A stretch of DNA of 64,000 nt from Sphingoaurantiacus capsulatus (GTDB lineage Bacteria; Pseudomonadota; Alphaproteobacteria; Sphingomonadales; Sphingomonadaceae). Position numbers and translations under genes: made by a program. Below the pieces are notes generated by a model. The model was not told the DNA's origin, did not search any database, and worked only from the letters and a program-made list of their open reading frames with translations. Positions within the stretch are counted from its first letter, which is position 1. Every line of letters begins with the position of its first letter. The stretch is from NCBI RefSeq assembly GCF_042648405.1, contig NZ_JBHRXV010000004.1, positions 1 through 64,000 on the forward strand. Direction: 5' to 3'. Below are positions 9,997-18,734 of the stretch, in pieces.

Positions 9997-11094
9997 CTAG
10001 CTGAAGCGCCCCGGCGCATAGGCCGTCGCATCGGTCGACGGCACGTCCCCCAGCAGCAGTGCCGCTGCCAGCTTTCCGGCAGCCGGCGCCGTCTGGATGC
10101 CGAAGCCGCCCTGCCCCACGCACCAGAAGAAGCCGGGTACCACCGGGTCGTAGCCGTAGACCGGCGCGCGGTCGGGCGCGAAGGTGCGGATGCCCGCCCA
10201 GGCGCGCTGCAGCCGCTTCACCTGCCAGGTCGTCGCCGTCTCCAGCCGGTCGATGGCCAGCGCCACGTCATATTCCTCGGGCTGCACATCGGCGGGCTCG
10301 CAGGAGATCTCATCGTGCGGGCTCGCCCAGAGACGGCCGGCGTCGGGCTTGAAGTAGAAGCTGCCGTCGGCGCCGATCACCAGCGGCAGGTCGGCGGGCG
10401 CCTCGGGCGCCACCTCGACCACCGCCACCGTGCGCCGCAGCGGCATCAGCCCGACCGGCTTCGCGCCCGCCATCGCCGCGATCACATCGCCCCAGGCGCC
10501 CGCGGCGTCGACGACGATATCGGCGGTGACCTCGCCCACAGTGGTCTCGATCCGCCAGCGCTCGCCCTGTCGCGTCAGCGCCGTCACCCGCGCATCGGTC
10601 AGCAGCTTGGCCCCGCCGCGCCGCGCCTGCGCGAGGAAACCCTGGTGCAGCGCCGCCACGTCGATGTCGCGGCAATCGGCCTCCCACAGCGCCCCCGCCA
10701 GCCATTCAGGGCGAAGCTGCGGCCAGCGCGCCGCGACCGTCGAGCCGTCGAGCCGCTCGATTACCACGCCGGTGTCGGCGAACTCGCGCGCCAGCGCGTC
10801 GAGCTCGCCAAGCGACGCTTCATTGGCGATGTGCAGCCCGCCGCGCGGCGTCAGCAGCGCCGCATCGGCAAAGCCCGCCGGCGGCGCCTCGAAGAAGTCC
10901 TTCGATCCCGTCGTCAGCGGCTGGATCACCGGCCCGCCATAGGTTTCGGCATAGAAGGCCGCCGACCGGCCGGTGGTGTGATAGCCGGGGTGCGACTCGC
11001 CTTCGATGATCGTCACCCGCGCGCGGTCGCCCAGGAAATAGGCGACGCTCGCCCCCGCGATGCCCGCGCCGATAATCGCGACTTCAGGGGTCAT
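9997..11094 (-). CDS. FAD-dependent oxidoreductase, DAO family
   Basis: A 365-aa flavoenzyme of the D-amino-acid oxidase/glycine oxidase superfamily. It begins with a dinucleotide-binding fold, AIIGAGIAGASVAYFLG, followed by the acidic strand end TIIEGE. A central substrate domain follows, with VDAAGAWGDVIAAMAG, and then the C-terminal FAD-binding segment PVVPGFFWCVGQGGFGIQTA. The substrate cannot be read from the sequence; amino acids or related amines are usual. The ATG overlaps the stop of the upstream hydrolase by 4 bases, so the two are coupled. Confidence 0.85.
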   Translation of the reverse strand: MTPEVAIIGAGIAGASVAYFLGDRARVTIIEGESHPGYHTTGRSAAFYAETYGGPVIQPLTTGSKDFFEAPPAGFADAALLTPRGGLHIANEASLGELDALAREFADTGVVIERLDGSTVAARWPQLRPEWLAGALWEADCRDIDVAALHQGFLAQARRGGAKLLTDARVTALTRQGERWRIETTVGEVTADIVVDAAGAWGDVIAAMAGAKPVGLMPLRRTVAVVEVAPEAPADLPLVIGADGSFYFKPDAGRLWASPHDEISCEPADVQPEEYDVALAIDRLETATTWQVKRLQRAWAGIRTFAPDRAPVYGYDPVVPGFFWCVGQGGFGIQTAPAAGKLAAALLLGDVPSTDATAYAPGRFS

Positions 11095-12023
11095 GCCGCC
11101 GCCTTCAGGAAATTGACGATCCGCGCCTGCGTCTCGTCCCGGATGGAATCCACCTCGCGCAGCAGTTCGTGCCGCCCGTCGGGAATGATGTGCAGCGTCG
11201 CGTTGGGCAAGCGCTCGGCGGCCCGATGCACCGCCGCCACGTCGACCAGCCCCTCGCGCGCGCCCATCAGGATGAGCAGCGGCGTCTTCACCGTTTCCAG
11301 TGCGCCGGGCGCGAACAACGTGTCGATCGAGGCGAGCGCGCTCGACAGCCACCCAAAGCTGATCCCGCCGATCGCGAGGTCGGGGTCGCCGTCGATCCAC
11401 CAGCGCTCGTCACCGAAGCGCTCGGGCGACCCGGTGAGCAGCGCCTGCCGCTCCGGCCGCTGCTGCCACGCGCCATAGGGCCGCTGCGCCAGGGCGAAGC
11501 GCCCGCCCCAGCCGATGCCGGTCGCGCGGTCGGCCAGCCAGCGCATCACCCGCGGCGCCACGCCGACGGCACGGATGCCGACCATCGGCGCCAGCAGCAC
11601 GCCGCGCTGGAGCGGGCTCCTGCCGCGCGCAAGATGCCGCAAGGTCAGGTGCCCGCCCATCGAATGACCGACAACGAAATGCGGCGCCGGCATCGTCGCG
11701 ACGAACCAGGCCACCACCGCGTCGAGATCGTCGGTCCAGCGGTTGAAGTCGCCATGGCCGACCGACGGCGCGACGCCGGTACGGCCCGACAGCCCCTGCC
11801 CGCGCCAGTCGAAGGTCGCGACGCCGAACCCCGCGTCGCGCCACGCCCAATAGGCCTCGCCATATTTCTCGATGAAATCGGCGCGACCGCCGACGAACAG
11901 GATCGACCCCGCGTCGCCCCCCGCCCAGTGCACGGTGCGCAGCGGCCAGCCGTCGACGGCGAGCGTATCCCGGATCGGATCGGGCGGCAGCGTGCGGCGG
12001 CGGGAAAGCGGGTCGGCGGACAC
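11091..12023 (-). CDS. Alpha/beta hydrolase, serine aminopeptidase S33/lysophospholipase-like
   Basis: A 310-aa hydrolase with the nucleophile elbow GHSMGGHL, a lid region between, the probable acid in LILMGAREGLVD and the catalytic His in IPDGRHELLRE. The pattern matches the S33/Hydrolase_4 group, which includes PldB-like lysophospholipases and monoglyceride lipases. No signal peptide is evident. It is the first gene of a two-gene unit with the FAD oxidoreductase. The substrate is unknown; a lipid ester is the best guess from family membership. Confidence 0.85.
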   Translation of the reverse strand: MSADPLSRRRTLPPDPIRDTLAVDGWPLRTVHWAGGDAGSILFVGGRADFIEKYGEAYWAWRDAGFGVATFDWRGQGLSGRTGVAPSVGHGDFNRWTDDLDAVVAWFVATMPAPHFVVGHSMGGHLTLRHLARGRSPLQRGVLLAPMVGIRAVGVAPRVMRWLADRATGIGWGGRFALAQRPYGAWQQRPERQALLTGSPERFGDERWWIDGDPDLAIGGISFGWLSSALASIDTLFAPGALETVKTPLLILMGAREGLVDVAAVHRAAERLPNATLHIIPDGRHELLREVDSIRDETQARIVNFLKAAA

Positions 12024-12071
12024 GGCCGTTGGTTACGCTTTCTTCAACCATGCCGTCTAGCGTGCGCCGCG

Positions 12072-12545
12072 ATGGTCGACTGGGTCTCTTGGGGAAGCCT
12101 TGCGACGCTGGCGCTGTTGCTGATCGTGGCAGCGGTCGGCGACGTGCGCCGTTTCACCATTCCCAATTGGCTGTGCCTTGCCGTTGCGCTGCTGAGCCTG
12201 CCTTACTGGTGGGCCTCGGGCGCGGCCTTCTGGCCCGGCTTTCTCTGGCAGGCCGGATTCGCCGTCGCGGTGTTCGCGGGGCTCGCCGCGCTATTCGCGA
12301 TCGGGGTGATGGGCGGCGGCGACGTGAAGCTGCTCGCGGCGCTCGCCCTGTGGTTTCCGCCGCGCGCCTATCTCGAACTGATGATGCTCGTCGCCGTTGC
12401 CGGCGGCCTCCTCACCCTCGCGCTGCTGGTGCGTCACCGCGTCGCCCGCGCCGAGGGGCGGCCGGAGATTCCCTACGGCCTCGCCATCGCCGCCGGCGCC
12501 TTCCTCATCCTCGCCGAACCACTTGTTAAACAATTCCCGGCATAG
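12072..12545 (+). CDS. cpaA: CpaA prepilin peptidase (A24 family)
   Basis: Inner-membrane aspartyl peptidase that cleaves the leader of Flp-type prepilins before pilus assembly. The 157-aa protein has five or six membrane helices. The first catalytic Asp is in VGDVRRFTIPNW and the second is in the A24 signature MGGGDVKLLAALALW. It lacks the N-terminal methyltransferase domain of PilD, as is normal for CpaA/TadV. It opens the tad block, and cpaB follows 36 bases downstream. Confidence 0.93.
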   Translation: MVDWVSWGSLATLALLLIVAAVGDVRRFTIPNWLCLAVALLSLPYWWASGAAFWPGFLWQAGFAVAVFAGLAALFAIGVMGGGDVKLLAALALWFPPRAYLELMMLVAVAGGLLTLALLVRHRVARAEGRPEIPYGLAIAAGAFLILAEPLVKQFPA

Positions 12546-12581
12546 CGGACCCTTGGGGATGCGTTTGAGGTGCTTGGGGTC

Positions 12582-13562
12582 ATGGATGTCCGTAAGCTGA
12601 TTCTGCTGGTCGGCGCGCTGCTTGTCGCCGGCGTCACCGCCTTCATGGCGCGCAGCATGTTTTCGGGTGGCGGGGCCGCAGTCGCGGCGCCGGCGCCCGT
12701 CGAGCCGATCGGCAACGAGGTGCTGGTCGCCGCGAAGCCGCTGCCGCTCGGTACCATCATCGTCGCCGACATGCTGGTGTTCCAGCCGTGGCCGAAGGAC
12801 ATGGTCGAGAAGGCCTATTTCCTCAAAGGAACCGTCGATCCGGCGACGCTGGTCGGCAAGGTCGTGCGCCACACCGTCATGGCCGGCCAGCCGGTGGCGC
12901 ACGGCGCGCTGATCGGCCCCGGCGAGAACGGCTTCCTCGCCGCCGCGCTCGGACCCGGCATGCGCGCCACCACCATCTCGCTGTCGGATACCAGCGGCAT
13001 CGCCGGCTTCCTGTTTCCGGGCGACCGCGTCGATGTGATCCTGACGCAAGAAGTCAGCGGCGACGGCCCGTCGCTGCGCACCTCGGAAACCATCGTGCGC
13101 AATTTGCGCGTGCTCGCCGTCGACCAGCGCATGGACGACACCAGCACCGAGGCGAAGGTCGGCCGCACCGCGACGCTCGAAGTGACGCCGAAGCTCGCCG
13201 AGAAGATCACGGTGGCGGAGAAGATCGGCACGCTGTCGCTGAGCCTGCGCTCGATCGCCGACAACGCCGCCGAGCTGGAGCGCGCCATCGCCGCGGGCGA
13301 GGTGAACGTCGACGGCAACGACGCCGCCGCCGACCGCGCGCTCGAACTGGCGGTCGCGCGCATGCCGTCCGACGTGAACCCGACCTACACTACCGGCGGC
13401 GAGGTCTCGCGTTTCCAGCGGTCCTCGATGCCGTCGTCGAAGAGCAGCGACGACGGCGGCGACAAGCCGGCGCCTGCCGTTGCCGCCGCGCGGCCCGCCG
13501 GGCCGGTCGTCCGCGTCGCGCGCGGCAAGGACGTTTCGACCGTTTCGGTAGGGGGCCGATGA
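12582..13562 (+). CDS. cpaB: CpaB/RcpC Flp pilus assembly protein
   Basis: Periplasmic part of the Tad secretion channel, thought to work with the secretin. In this 326-aa protein one N-terminal membrane anchor (about 5-22) is followed by an SAF domain (about 42-110; VLVAAKPLPLGTIIVADML) and an RcpC/CpaB domain to about 230 (FLFPGDRVDVILTQEV, LRVLAVDQRMDD, ATLEVTPKLAEKI). The C-terminal tail is rich in Ser, Lys, Ala and Pro and probably disordered. The ATG at 12582 was preferred over a GTG 12 bases upstream because GTCATGGATGTCCGTAAG gives the usual MDVRK start. Its end overlaps cpaC by 4 bases. Confidence 0.93.
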   Translation: MDVRKLILLVGALLVAGVTAFMARSMFSGGGAAVAAPAPVEPIGNEVLVAAKPLPLGTIIVADMLVFQPWPKDMVEKAYFLKGTVDPATLVGKVVRHTVMAGQPVAHGALIGPGENGFLAAALGPGMRATTISLSDTSGIAGFLFPGDRVDVILTQEVSGDGPSLRTSETIVRNLRVLAVDQRMDDTSTEAKVGRTATLEVTPKLAEKITVAEKIGTLSLSLRSIADNAAELERAIAAGEVNVDGNDAAADRALELAVARMPSDVNPTYTTGGEVSRFQRSSMPSSKSSDDGGDKPAPAVAAARPAGPVVRVARGKDVSTVSVGGR

Positions 13563-15118
13563 TGAAGCACAATCTGTTGCGCGCCGGCGTGCTCGCCGCC
13601 GGCCTCGTGCTCGCCGATCCGTCAGCGGTGGCGCAGACCGGCCCGGTCATTCAGGAAGCCGAAAGCGGCATCGCGCTCGGCGTCGGCAAGGGCACGCTCG
13701 TCCGCCTGCCCCGCGCCGTTACCGATGTGTTCGTCGCCAACGACAAGATCGCCGATGTGCAGGTGAAGTCGTCGACTCACATCTACGTGTTCGGGATCAG
13801 CGGCGGCGAGACCTCGCTCTACGCCACCGACGCCGGCGGCAAGGTGGTCTATTCGGCCAACGTCCGCGTCGCGCAGAACATCGACCAGATCAAATCGATG
13901 CTGGGCATGACCATGCCCGCCGCCGCGATCGAGGTGACCCCGATGAACGGCCTGGTGCTGCTGACCGGCACCGTCGCCAACCCGAGCGAGGTCGAGGAAG
14001 CCACACGACTGACGCAGGCCTTCGTCGGCGAGAAGACCACCGTCGTCACCAAGCTGAAGACCGCGATGCCGGTGCAGGTGAACCTGCAGGTGAAGATCGC
14101 CGAGGTCAGCCGCGGGCTGTTAAAGGAGCTCGGCGTCAACCTGCTGTCGCGCGACATCGGCAGCGGCTTCGGCTTCGGTATCAGCCGCGGGCGCAACATC
14201 GGCACGATCGCGCCGACCGACTTCTCGCGCTTCCCGAAGGTCGATGCGTCGGGGCTGTACGGCCTGCCGGCCAACTCGCTGTCGCTGCCCTTCGACCCCG
14301 CGACGGGACAATTTCTCGTCGGCGGCACCAGCTACAACTTCGTCAACCCGGCGACCGCCAACACCACCTTCAACCTCGCGGGCAAGCTGTTCGGCCTCGA
14401 CCTTGCCGCCGCCATCGATGCGCTGGAGCAGGACGGCGTGGTGAGCGTGCTCGCCGAGCCGAACCTCACCGCGCTGTCGGGCGAGACGGCGAGCTTCCTC
14501 GCCGGCGGCGAATTCCCGATCCCGACGCTCGACACCAACGGCGGCGTCGATATCCAGTTCAAGGAATATGGCGTCGGCCTCGCCTTCACGCCAACCGTGC
14601 TCGACGGCAACCGCATCTCGATGCGCGTCCGCCCGGAAGTGTCGGAGCTGACCGACGACGGTGCGGTGCGCCTCAACAACTTCGTCATCCCGGCGCTGAC
14701 CACGCGCCGCGCCGAGACGACGGTCGAGCTCGGCTCCGGCCAGAGCTTCATGATCGCCGGGCTGCTGCGCAACCGCACCAACACCTCGACCGACAAGACG
14801 CCGCTGCTCGGCGACCTGCCGATCATCGGCGCGCTGTTCAAGTCGGACCGCTTCCAGCGCAACGAGACCGAGCTGGTCATCGTCATCACCCCCTATCTGG
14901 TGAAGCCGATGAACGCCGCGCAGGTCCGCCTGCCGACTGACGGCTACCAGGCCCCGACCGATCTGCAGCGCTGGCTGCTCGGCAAGACCTTCGACGGCAA
15001 GAGCGCCAATACCCGCCCGCAGCCGACGGTCGTGGAGCCCGCCAGGGCCGCGCCGGCCGCCGCCGCGCCCGTTCCCGCCACCCCTGCGCAGCCCGCCCCC
15101 GGCTTCGCGCTCAACTGA
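13559..15118 (+). CDS. cpaC: CpaC/RcpA outer membrane secretin
   Basis: Outer-membrane channel of the Tad pilus. The 519-aa protein has a signal peptide (cleavage near AVAQ, about residue 28), an N-terminal secretin domain (about 40-115; GKGTLVRLPRAVTDVFVAN), a BON-like segment (about 120-190) and the type II/III secretin domain (about 250-455). The secretin domain includes VSVLAEPNLTALSGETASF, GGEFPIP and VELGSGQSFMIAGLLRN. The tail after 475 is Ala/Pro-rich. Two adjacent ATGs are possible; the first gives an ATGA overlap with cpaB and was chosen. It sits in canonical order between cpaB and cpaD. Confidence 0.95.
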   Translation: MMKHNLLRAGVLAAGLVLADPSAVAQTGPVIQEAESGIALGVGKGTLVRLPRAVTDVFVANDKIADVQVKSSTHIYVFGISGGETSLYATDAGGKVVYSANVRVAQNIDQIKSMLGMTMPAAAIEVTPMNGLVLLTGTVANPSEVEEATRLTQAFVGEKTTVVTKLKTAMPVQVNLQVKIAEVSRGLLKELGVNLLSRDIGSGFGFGISRGRNIGTIAPTDFSRFPKVDASGLYGLPANSLSLPFDPATGQFLVGGTSYNFVNPATANTTFNLAGKLFGLDLAAAIDALEQDGVVSVLAEPNLTALSGETASFLAGGEFPIPTLDTNGGVDIQFKEYGVGLAFTPTVLDGNRISMRVRPEVSELTDDGAVRLNNFVIPALTTRRAETTVELGSGQSFMIAGLLRNRTNTSTDKTPLLGDLPIIGALFKSDRFQRNETELVIVITPYLVKPMNAAQVRLPTDGYQAPTDLQRWLLGKTFDGKSANTRPQPTVVEPARAAPAAAAPVPATPAQPAPGFALN

Positions 15119-15129
15119 GGAGCCGCCCG

Positions 15130-15750
15130 ATGCGTATCGCCCTGCTGATCCCGCTCGCGCTTCTCGCCGCCTGCATGCCCGACAATCGCTCGGTCAATAC
15201 GATGAAGGCGCCCGAGATCGCGCGCAGCAGCTTCGCCTTCGACGTGCGATTCTCGGACACCGACTCGCTGCCCGCCGATCAGGCCGCCGCGCTCGAACAA
15301 TGGCTTGGCGCGGTCGGCGTCGCATATGGCGACCGGATCGGCGTCGATGATCCGATCGCCGCCGGGGCTGTCAGCCGCCGCGCCGCCATCGCCGGCGTCG
15401 TCGCGCGCTTCGGCCTGCTCGTGCAGGATACCGCCCCCGTCACCGCCGCGCTGCCGGCCGGAACGGCGCGCGTCGTCATCACCCGCACGCAGGTCAGCGT
15501 GCCCGACTGCCCCGACTGGCGGCGGCCGTCGAACCCGACGACCGGTAATTCGAGCATGAGCAACTATGGCTGCGCCTCGGTCAGCAATCTCGCGGCGATG
15601 ATCGCCGACCCGAACGACCTGATCGACGGCCAGACCTACACCGGCGCGGACGGCCACACGACGTCGAAGGCGATCAACGTCTATCGCGAGCGCAAGCCGA
15701 CGGGCACGGGCAAGCTGCCCAAGTCCGACATCGCGACCACCGGCAACTAG
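15130..15750 (+). CDS. cpaD: CpaD pilus assembly lipoprotein
   Basis: A 206-aa outer-membrane lipoprotein of the CpaD family, with signal peptide and lipobox LAAC (Cys15). The conserved central and C-terminal parts are TARVVITRTQVSVPDCPDW, GNSSMSNYGCASVSNLAAMIADPNDLI and a GxDG segment. The two extra cysteines (in PDCPDW and YGCAS) are typical and may form a disulfide. CpaD is thought to act with the secretin. It lies 11 bases after cpaC and 11 before cpaE. Confidence 0.93.
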   Translation: MRIALLIPLALLAACMPDNRSVNTMKAPEIARSSFAFDVRFSDTDSLPADQAAALEQWLGAVGVAYGDRIGVDDPIAAGAVSRRAAIAGVVARFGLLVQDTAPVTAALPAGTARVVITRTQVSVPDCPDWRRPSNPTTGNSSMSNYGCASVSNLAAMIADPNDLIDGQTYTGADGHTTSKAINVYRERKPTGTGKLPKSDIATTGN

Positions 15751-15761
15751 GGGAGACGGAC

Positions 15762-17033
15762 ATGAACGCCCCCTGGAATCCCAACAAGCGCTCGGGCGGC
15801 CTCGCGCTGCGCGAGCCCTTCGCCGCCTTTGTCTGCGACGACGCCACTGCCGAGGCGATCCGCCCCGTCGTGGCCGAGGTCGGCTGGCCGGCGGACAAGA
15901 TCAACAAGGGCGGGGTGCGCAACGCCGTGCAGGCGCTGTCGGTCTCCGCCGGCCCGCAGATATTGTTCGTCGATCTCGGCGATTCGAGCGATCCGCTGAA
16001 CGACATCAACGCGCTCGCCGAGGTGTGCGAGCCGGGGACGATCGTCATCGCCGCCGGCCTCGTCAACGACGTGCGCCTCTACCGCGACCTGATCGCGTCA
16101 GGCCTGCAGGATTATCTGCTCAAACCGCTCGATCCCGCAGCGGTGCGCGAGTCACTGCTCAATGCGCAAGGAGCGCTGGCCGGCCCGAAGGCCGCTGATG
16201 TCGCCGGTGCCGACAAGCCGCGGCTGACGGTGGCGGTGATCGGCGCGCGCGGCGGCGTCGGCGCGACCTCGCTCGCCACCTCGCTCGCCTGGATGCTCGC
16301 GGAGCGCCAGCAGCGCTCGACCGCGCTGCTCGACCTCGACGTGCATTTCGGCACCGGCGCGCTCGCCTTTGATCTCGAACCGGGGCGCGGCCTTACCGAC
16401 GCGCTGGAAAACCCCAGCCGCATCGACGGTCTGTTCATCGAACGCGCCATCGTCCGTGCCACCGAGCGGCTGGCGGTGCTGTCGGCCGAAGCGCCGATCG
16501 CCCAGCCGCTGATGGTCGACGGCTCGGCGCTGTTCCATTTGCAGGAGGAGATGCGCGGTGCGTTCGAAGGCGTCGTCGTCGATCTGCCGCGCACGCTCGC
16601 CGTGCAGCATCCGCATCTCGTCGGCGAGGTGCAGCAGGTGATCGTCGTCACCGAACAGTCGCTGGCCGCGACCCGCGACACTATCCGCCTGCTCGGCTGG
16701 CTGAAGAGCCAGGCGCCGAACGCGCGCGTCACCATCGTCGTTAACAAGCTGCTCACCGCGCCGGCGCCCGAGGTGTCGCGCAAGGATTTCGAGACCTCGA
16801 TCGAGCGCAGGATCGACGTGGTCATTCCCTATGACGCCAAGCTCGCGGTCAGCGCGGCGCGGCAGGGCAAATGCCTCGCCGCCGTCGCCAAGGGAAGCAA
16901 GCTCAGCGCCCCGTTCGACCAGCTGTCGGCGCTCGCCACCAGCGACTTCGAGGCGGACGCTGGCCACAGTGGGCCGAAGAAGTCGCTGATCGACAAGTTC
17001 AACCTGAAGGGCCTGCTGTCCAAGGGCAGCTGA
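15762..17033 (+). CDS. cpaE: CpaE/TadZ pilus localisation ATPase
   Basis: A 423-aa cytoplasmic protein that places the Tad machine at its cell position. An N-terminal receiver-like domain (about 20-135, ILFVDLGDSSDPL, QDYLLKPLDPAAV) is fused to a MinD/ParA-like domain (about 155-400). The P-loop is ARGGVGATS (162-170), in which both lysines expected in a ParA-type deviant Walker A motif are replaced (Arg163, Ala168). This is common in TadZ proteins and suggests weak or no ATP hydrolysis. VVDLPRTLAVQHPHLVGEV corresponds to the Walker B region. It lies between cpaD and cpaF. Confidence 0.93.
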   Translation: MNAPWNPNKRSGGLALREPFAAFVCDDATAEAIRPVVAEVGWPADKINKGGVRNAVQALSVSAGPQILFVDLGDSSDPLNDINALAEVCEPGTIVIAAGLVNDVRLYRDLIASGLQDYLLKPLDPAAVRESLLNAQGALAGPKAADVAGADKPRLTVAVIGARGGVGATSLATSLAWMLAERQQRSTALLDLDVHFGTGALAFDLEPGRGLTDALENPSRIDGLFIERAIVRATERLAVLSAEAPIAQPLMVDGSALFHLQEEMRGAFEGVVVDLPRTLAVQHPHLVGEVQQVIVVTEQSLAATRDTIRLLGWLKSQAPNARVTIVVNKLLTAPAPEVSRKDFETSIERRIDVVIPYDAKLAVSAARQGKCLAAVAKGSKLSAPFDQLSALATSDFEADAGHSGPKKSLIDKFNLKGLLSKGS

Positions 17034-17054
17034 CGGCCCAGTGAGTGTGCGTAG

Positions 17055-18734
17055 ATGGCTGTGATCGGGTTCGGCAAACGCAGCGGATTGACCCCGCCCT
17101 CGACGGCGAGCTTCGGCTCGGCGCAGACGGCGCGGCGTCCGCTCGTCAACGAGCCGGTGACCCCGGAAGGGCGGCTGAGCGCCTCGATGTCGGCCGAGGC
17201 CGCCGGCTGTATCGCCGAAATTCACGCGGTAATCGCGCCGGAGTTGCTCAACCTCTTCCCGAATAGCAGCCGTACCCAGACGCGGGGTGAGTTGGCCGCC
17301 CAGATGGAGCAGATGGTCCGCCGCGTGGCGCGCGATCTCGGGCTCATGGTCGACGAGGGCAGCGTCCGTGACACCGTCACCGTCCTGCTCAACGAACTTG
17401 TCGCCGCCTTCGGCGGGCTCGAGCCCGACCCCCTCGGCGAGGCCGCGGCGCGGACGCAGCGCGCCGCGGCGCTTAGCAAGAACAGCGTCGTTACCGCCAA
17501 GGAGCGTGTCCACCCGCTGCTGATGGAGCGCATCGACGCCTCGGTGATGGCGGAGATGAGCCGCGGCGAGCTCGCCGAGCAGGTGTCGGAGGTCGTCTCC
17601 GAAATCCTCGTGTCGGAGAAGATTCACCTCAACCAGAGCGAGCAGCGCGACCTCGTCACGCTGCTGTTGAACGACATGCTCGGCCTCGGCCCGCTCGAGC
17701 CGCTGCTCGCCGACGAGGCGATCACCGAGATCATGGTCAATGGCTACAAGACGGTGTTCATCGAGCGGAAGGGCAAGATCACGCTCTCCGATGTCACCTT
17801 CCGCGACGAGCAGCATCTGCTCAACATCGCGCAGCGCATCGTCTCGGCGGTCGGCCGCCGCGTCGATGAAAGCTCGCCGATCTGCGACGCGCGTCTTTTG
17901 GACGGCAGCCGCGTCAACGTCATCATCCCGCCGCTCGCCATCGACGGCTCGACGATCACCATCCGCAAATTTTCGAAGTCGAAGCTGACCTTGGAGAAGA
18001 TGCTCGAATTCGGCTCGCTGACGCCGAAGATGTGCAAGCTGCTCAACATCGCCGGCCGCTGCCGGATGAACATCATCATCTCGGGCGGCACCGGCTCGGG
18101 CAAGACCACGCTGCTCAACGCGATCAGCCGCAACATCGACCCCGACGAGCGCGTCGTCACCATCGAGGACGCCGCCGAGCTTCAGCTTCAGCAGCCGCAC
18201 GTCGTCCGCCTCGAAACCCGCCCGGCGAACCTTGAAGGCAACGGCCAGGTCAACATGCGCGACCTCGTCAAGAACGCGCTGCGCATGCGCCCCGACCGCA
18301 TCATCCTCGGCGAGGTGCGCGGCCCCGAGGCGTTCGACCTCTTGGCCGCGATGAATACCGGCCACGACGGCTCGCTCGGCACCTTGCACGCCAACCGCCC
18401 GCGTGAGGCGCTGACCCGTGTCGAGAACATGATCAACATGGCGGGCCTAAACCTACCGGCGAAGGCGATCCGCCAGCAGATTTCCGACGCGGTGAACATG
18501 ATCATCCAGATCAGCCGCATGCGCGACGGCAAGCGCCGCATCACCTACATCTCGGAGATCGTCGGCATGGAAGGTGACGTCATCACCATGCAAGACCTCT
18601 ACACCTACCGCTACGACGGCGAGGACGAGGGCGGAAACCTGCGCGGCGAGCATGTCTCGTCGGGCCTGCGCCCCGCCTTCTACGAGCGTGCCGAATATTA
18701 TGGCCTCGGCCGCGCGCTCATGGAGTGCATGTGA
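17055..18734 (+). CDS. cpaF: CpaF/TadA secretion ATPase
   Basis: Hexameric ATPase that powers Tad pilus extension, and in some species retraction. The 559-aa protein has an N-terminal extension of about 140 residues, an N-terminal ATPase subdomain with LGLGPLEPLLADEAITEIMV (210-229), Walker A GGTGSGKT (344-351), an Asp-box ERVVTIEDAAELQL and Walker B RPDRIILGEVRGPEAFD (412-428). A His-box HDGSLGTLHANRP follows. Its stop codon overlaps the tadB GTG start by 4 bases. Confidence 0.96.
   Translation: MAVIGFGKRSGLTPPSTASFGSAQTARRPLVNEPVTPEGRLSASMSAEAAGCIAEIHAVIAPELLNLFPNSSRTQTRGELAAQMEQMVRRVARDLGLMVDEGSVRDTVTVLLNELVAAFGGLEPDPLGEAAARTQRAAALSKNSVVTAKERVHPLLMERIDASVMAEMSRGELAEQVSEVVSEILVSEKIHLNQSEQRDLVTLLLNDMLGLGPLEPLLADEAITEIMVNGYKTVFIERKGKITLSDVTFRDEQHLLNIAQRIVSAVGRRVDESSPICDARLLDGSRVNVIIPPLAIDGSTITIRKFSKSKLTLEKMLEFGSLTPKMCKLLNIAGRCRMNIIISGGTGSGKTTLLNAISRNIDPDERVVTIEDAAELQLQQPHVVRLETRPANLEGNGQVNMRDLVKNALRMRPDRIILGEVRGPEAFDLLAAMNTGHDGSLGTLHANRPREALTRVENMINMAGLNLPAKAIRQQISDAVNMIIQISRMRDGKRRITYISEIVGMEGDVITMQDLYTYRYDGEDEGGNLRGEHVSSGLRPAFYERAEYYGLGRALMECM

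Noticed and set aside
12788..13558. 257-residue N-terminal extension of CpaC
   Set aside because: It overlaps cpaB in another frame, while a proper signal peptide begins at the ATGs at 13559 and 13562.
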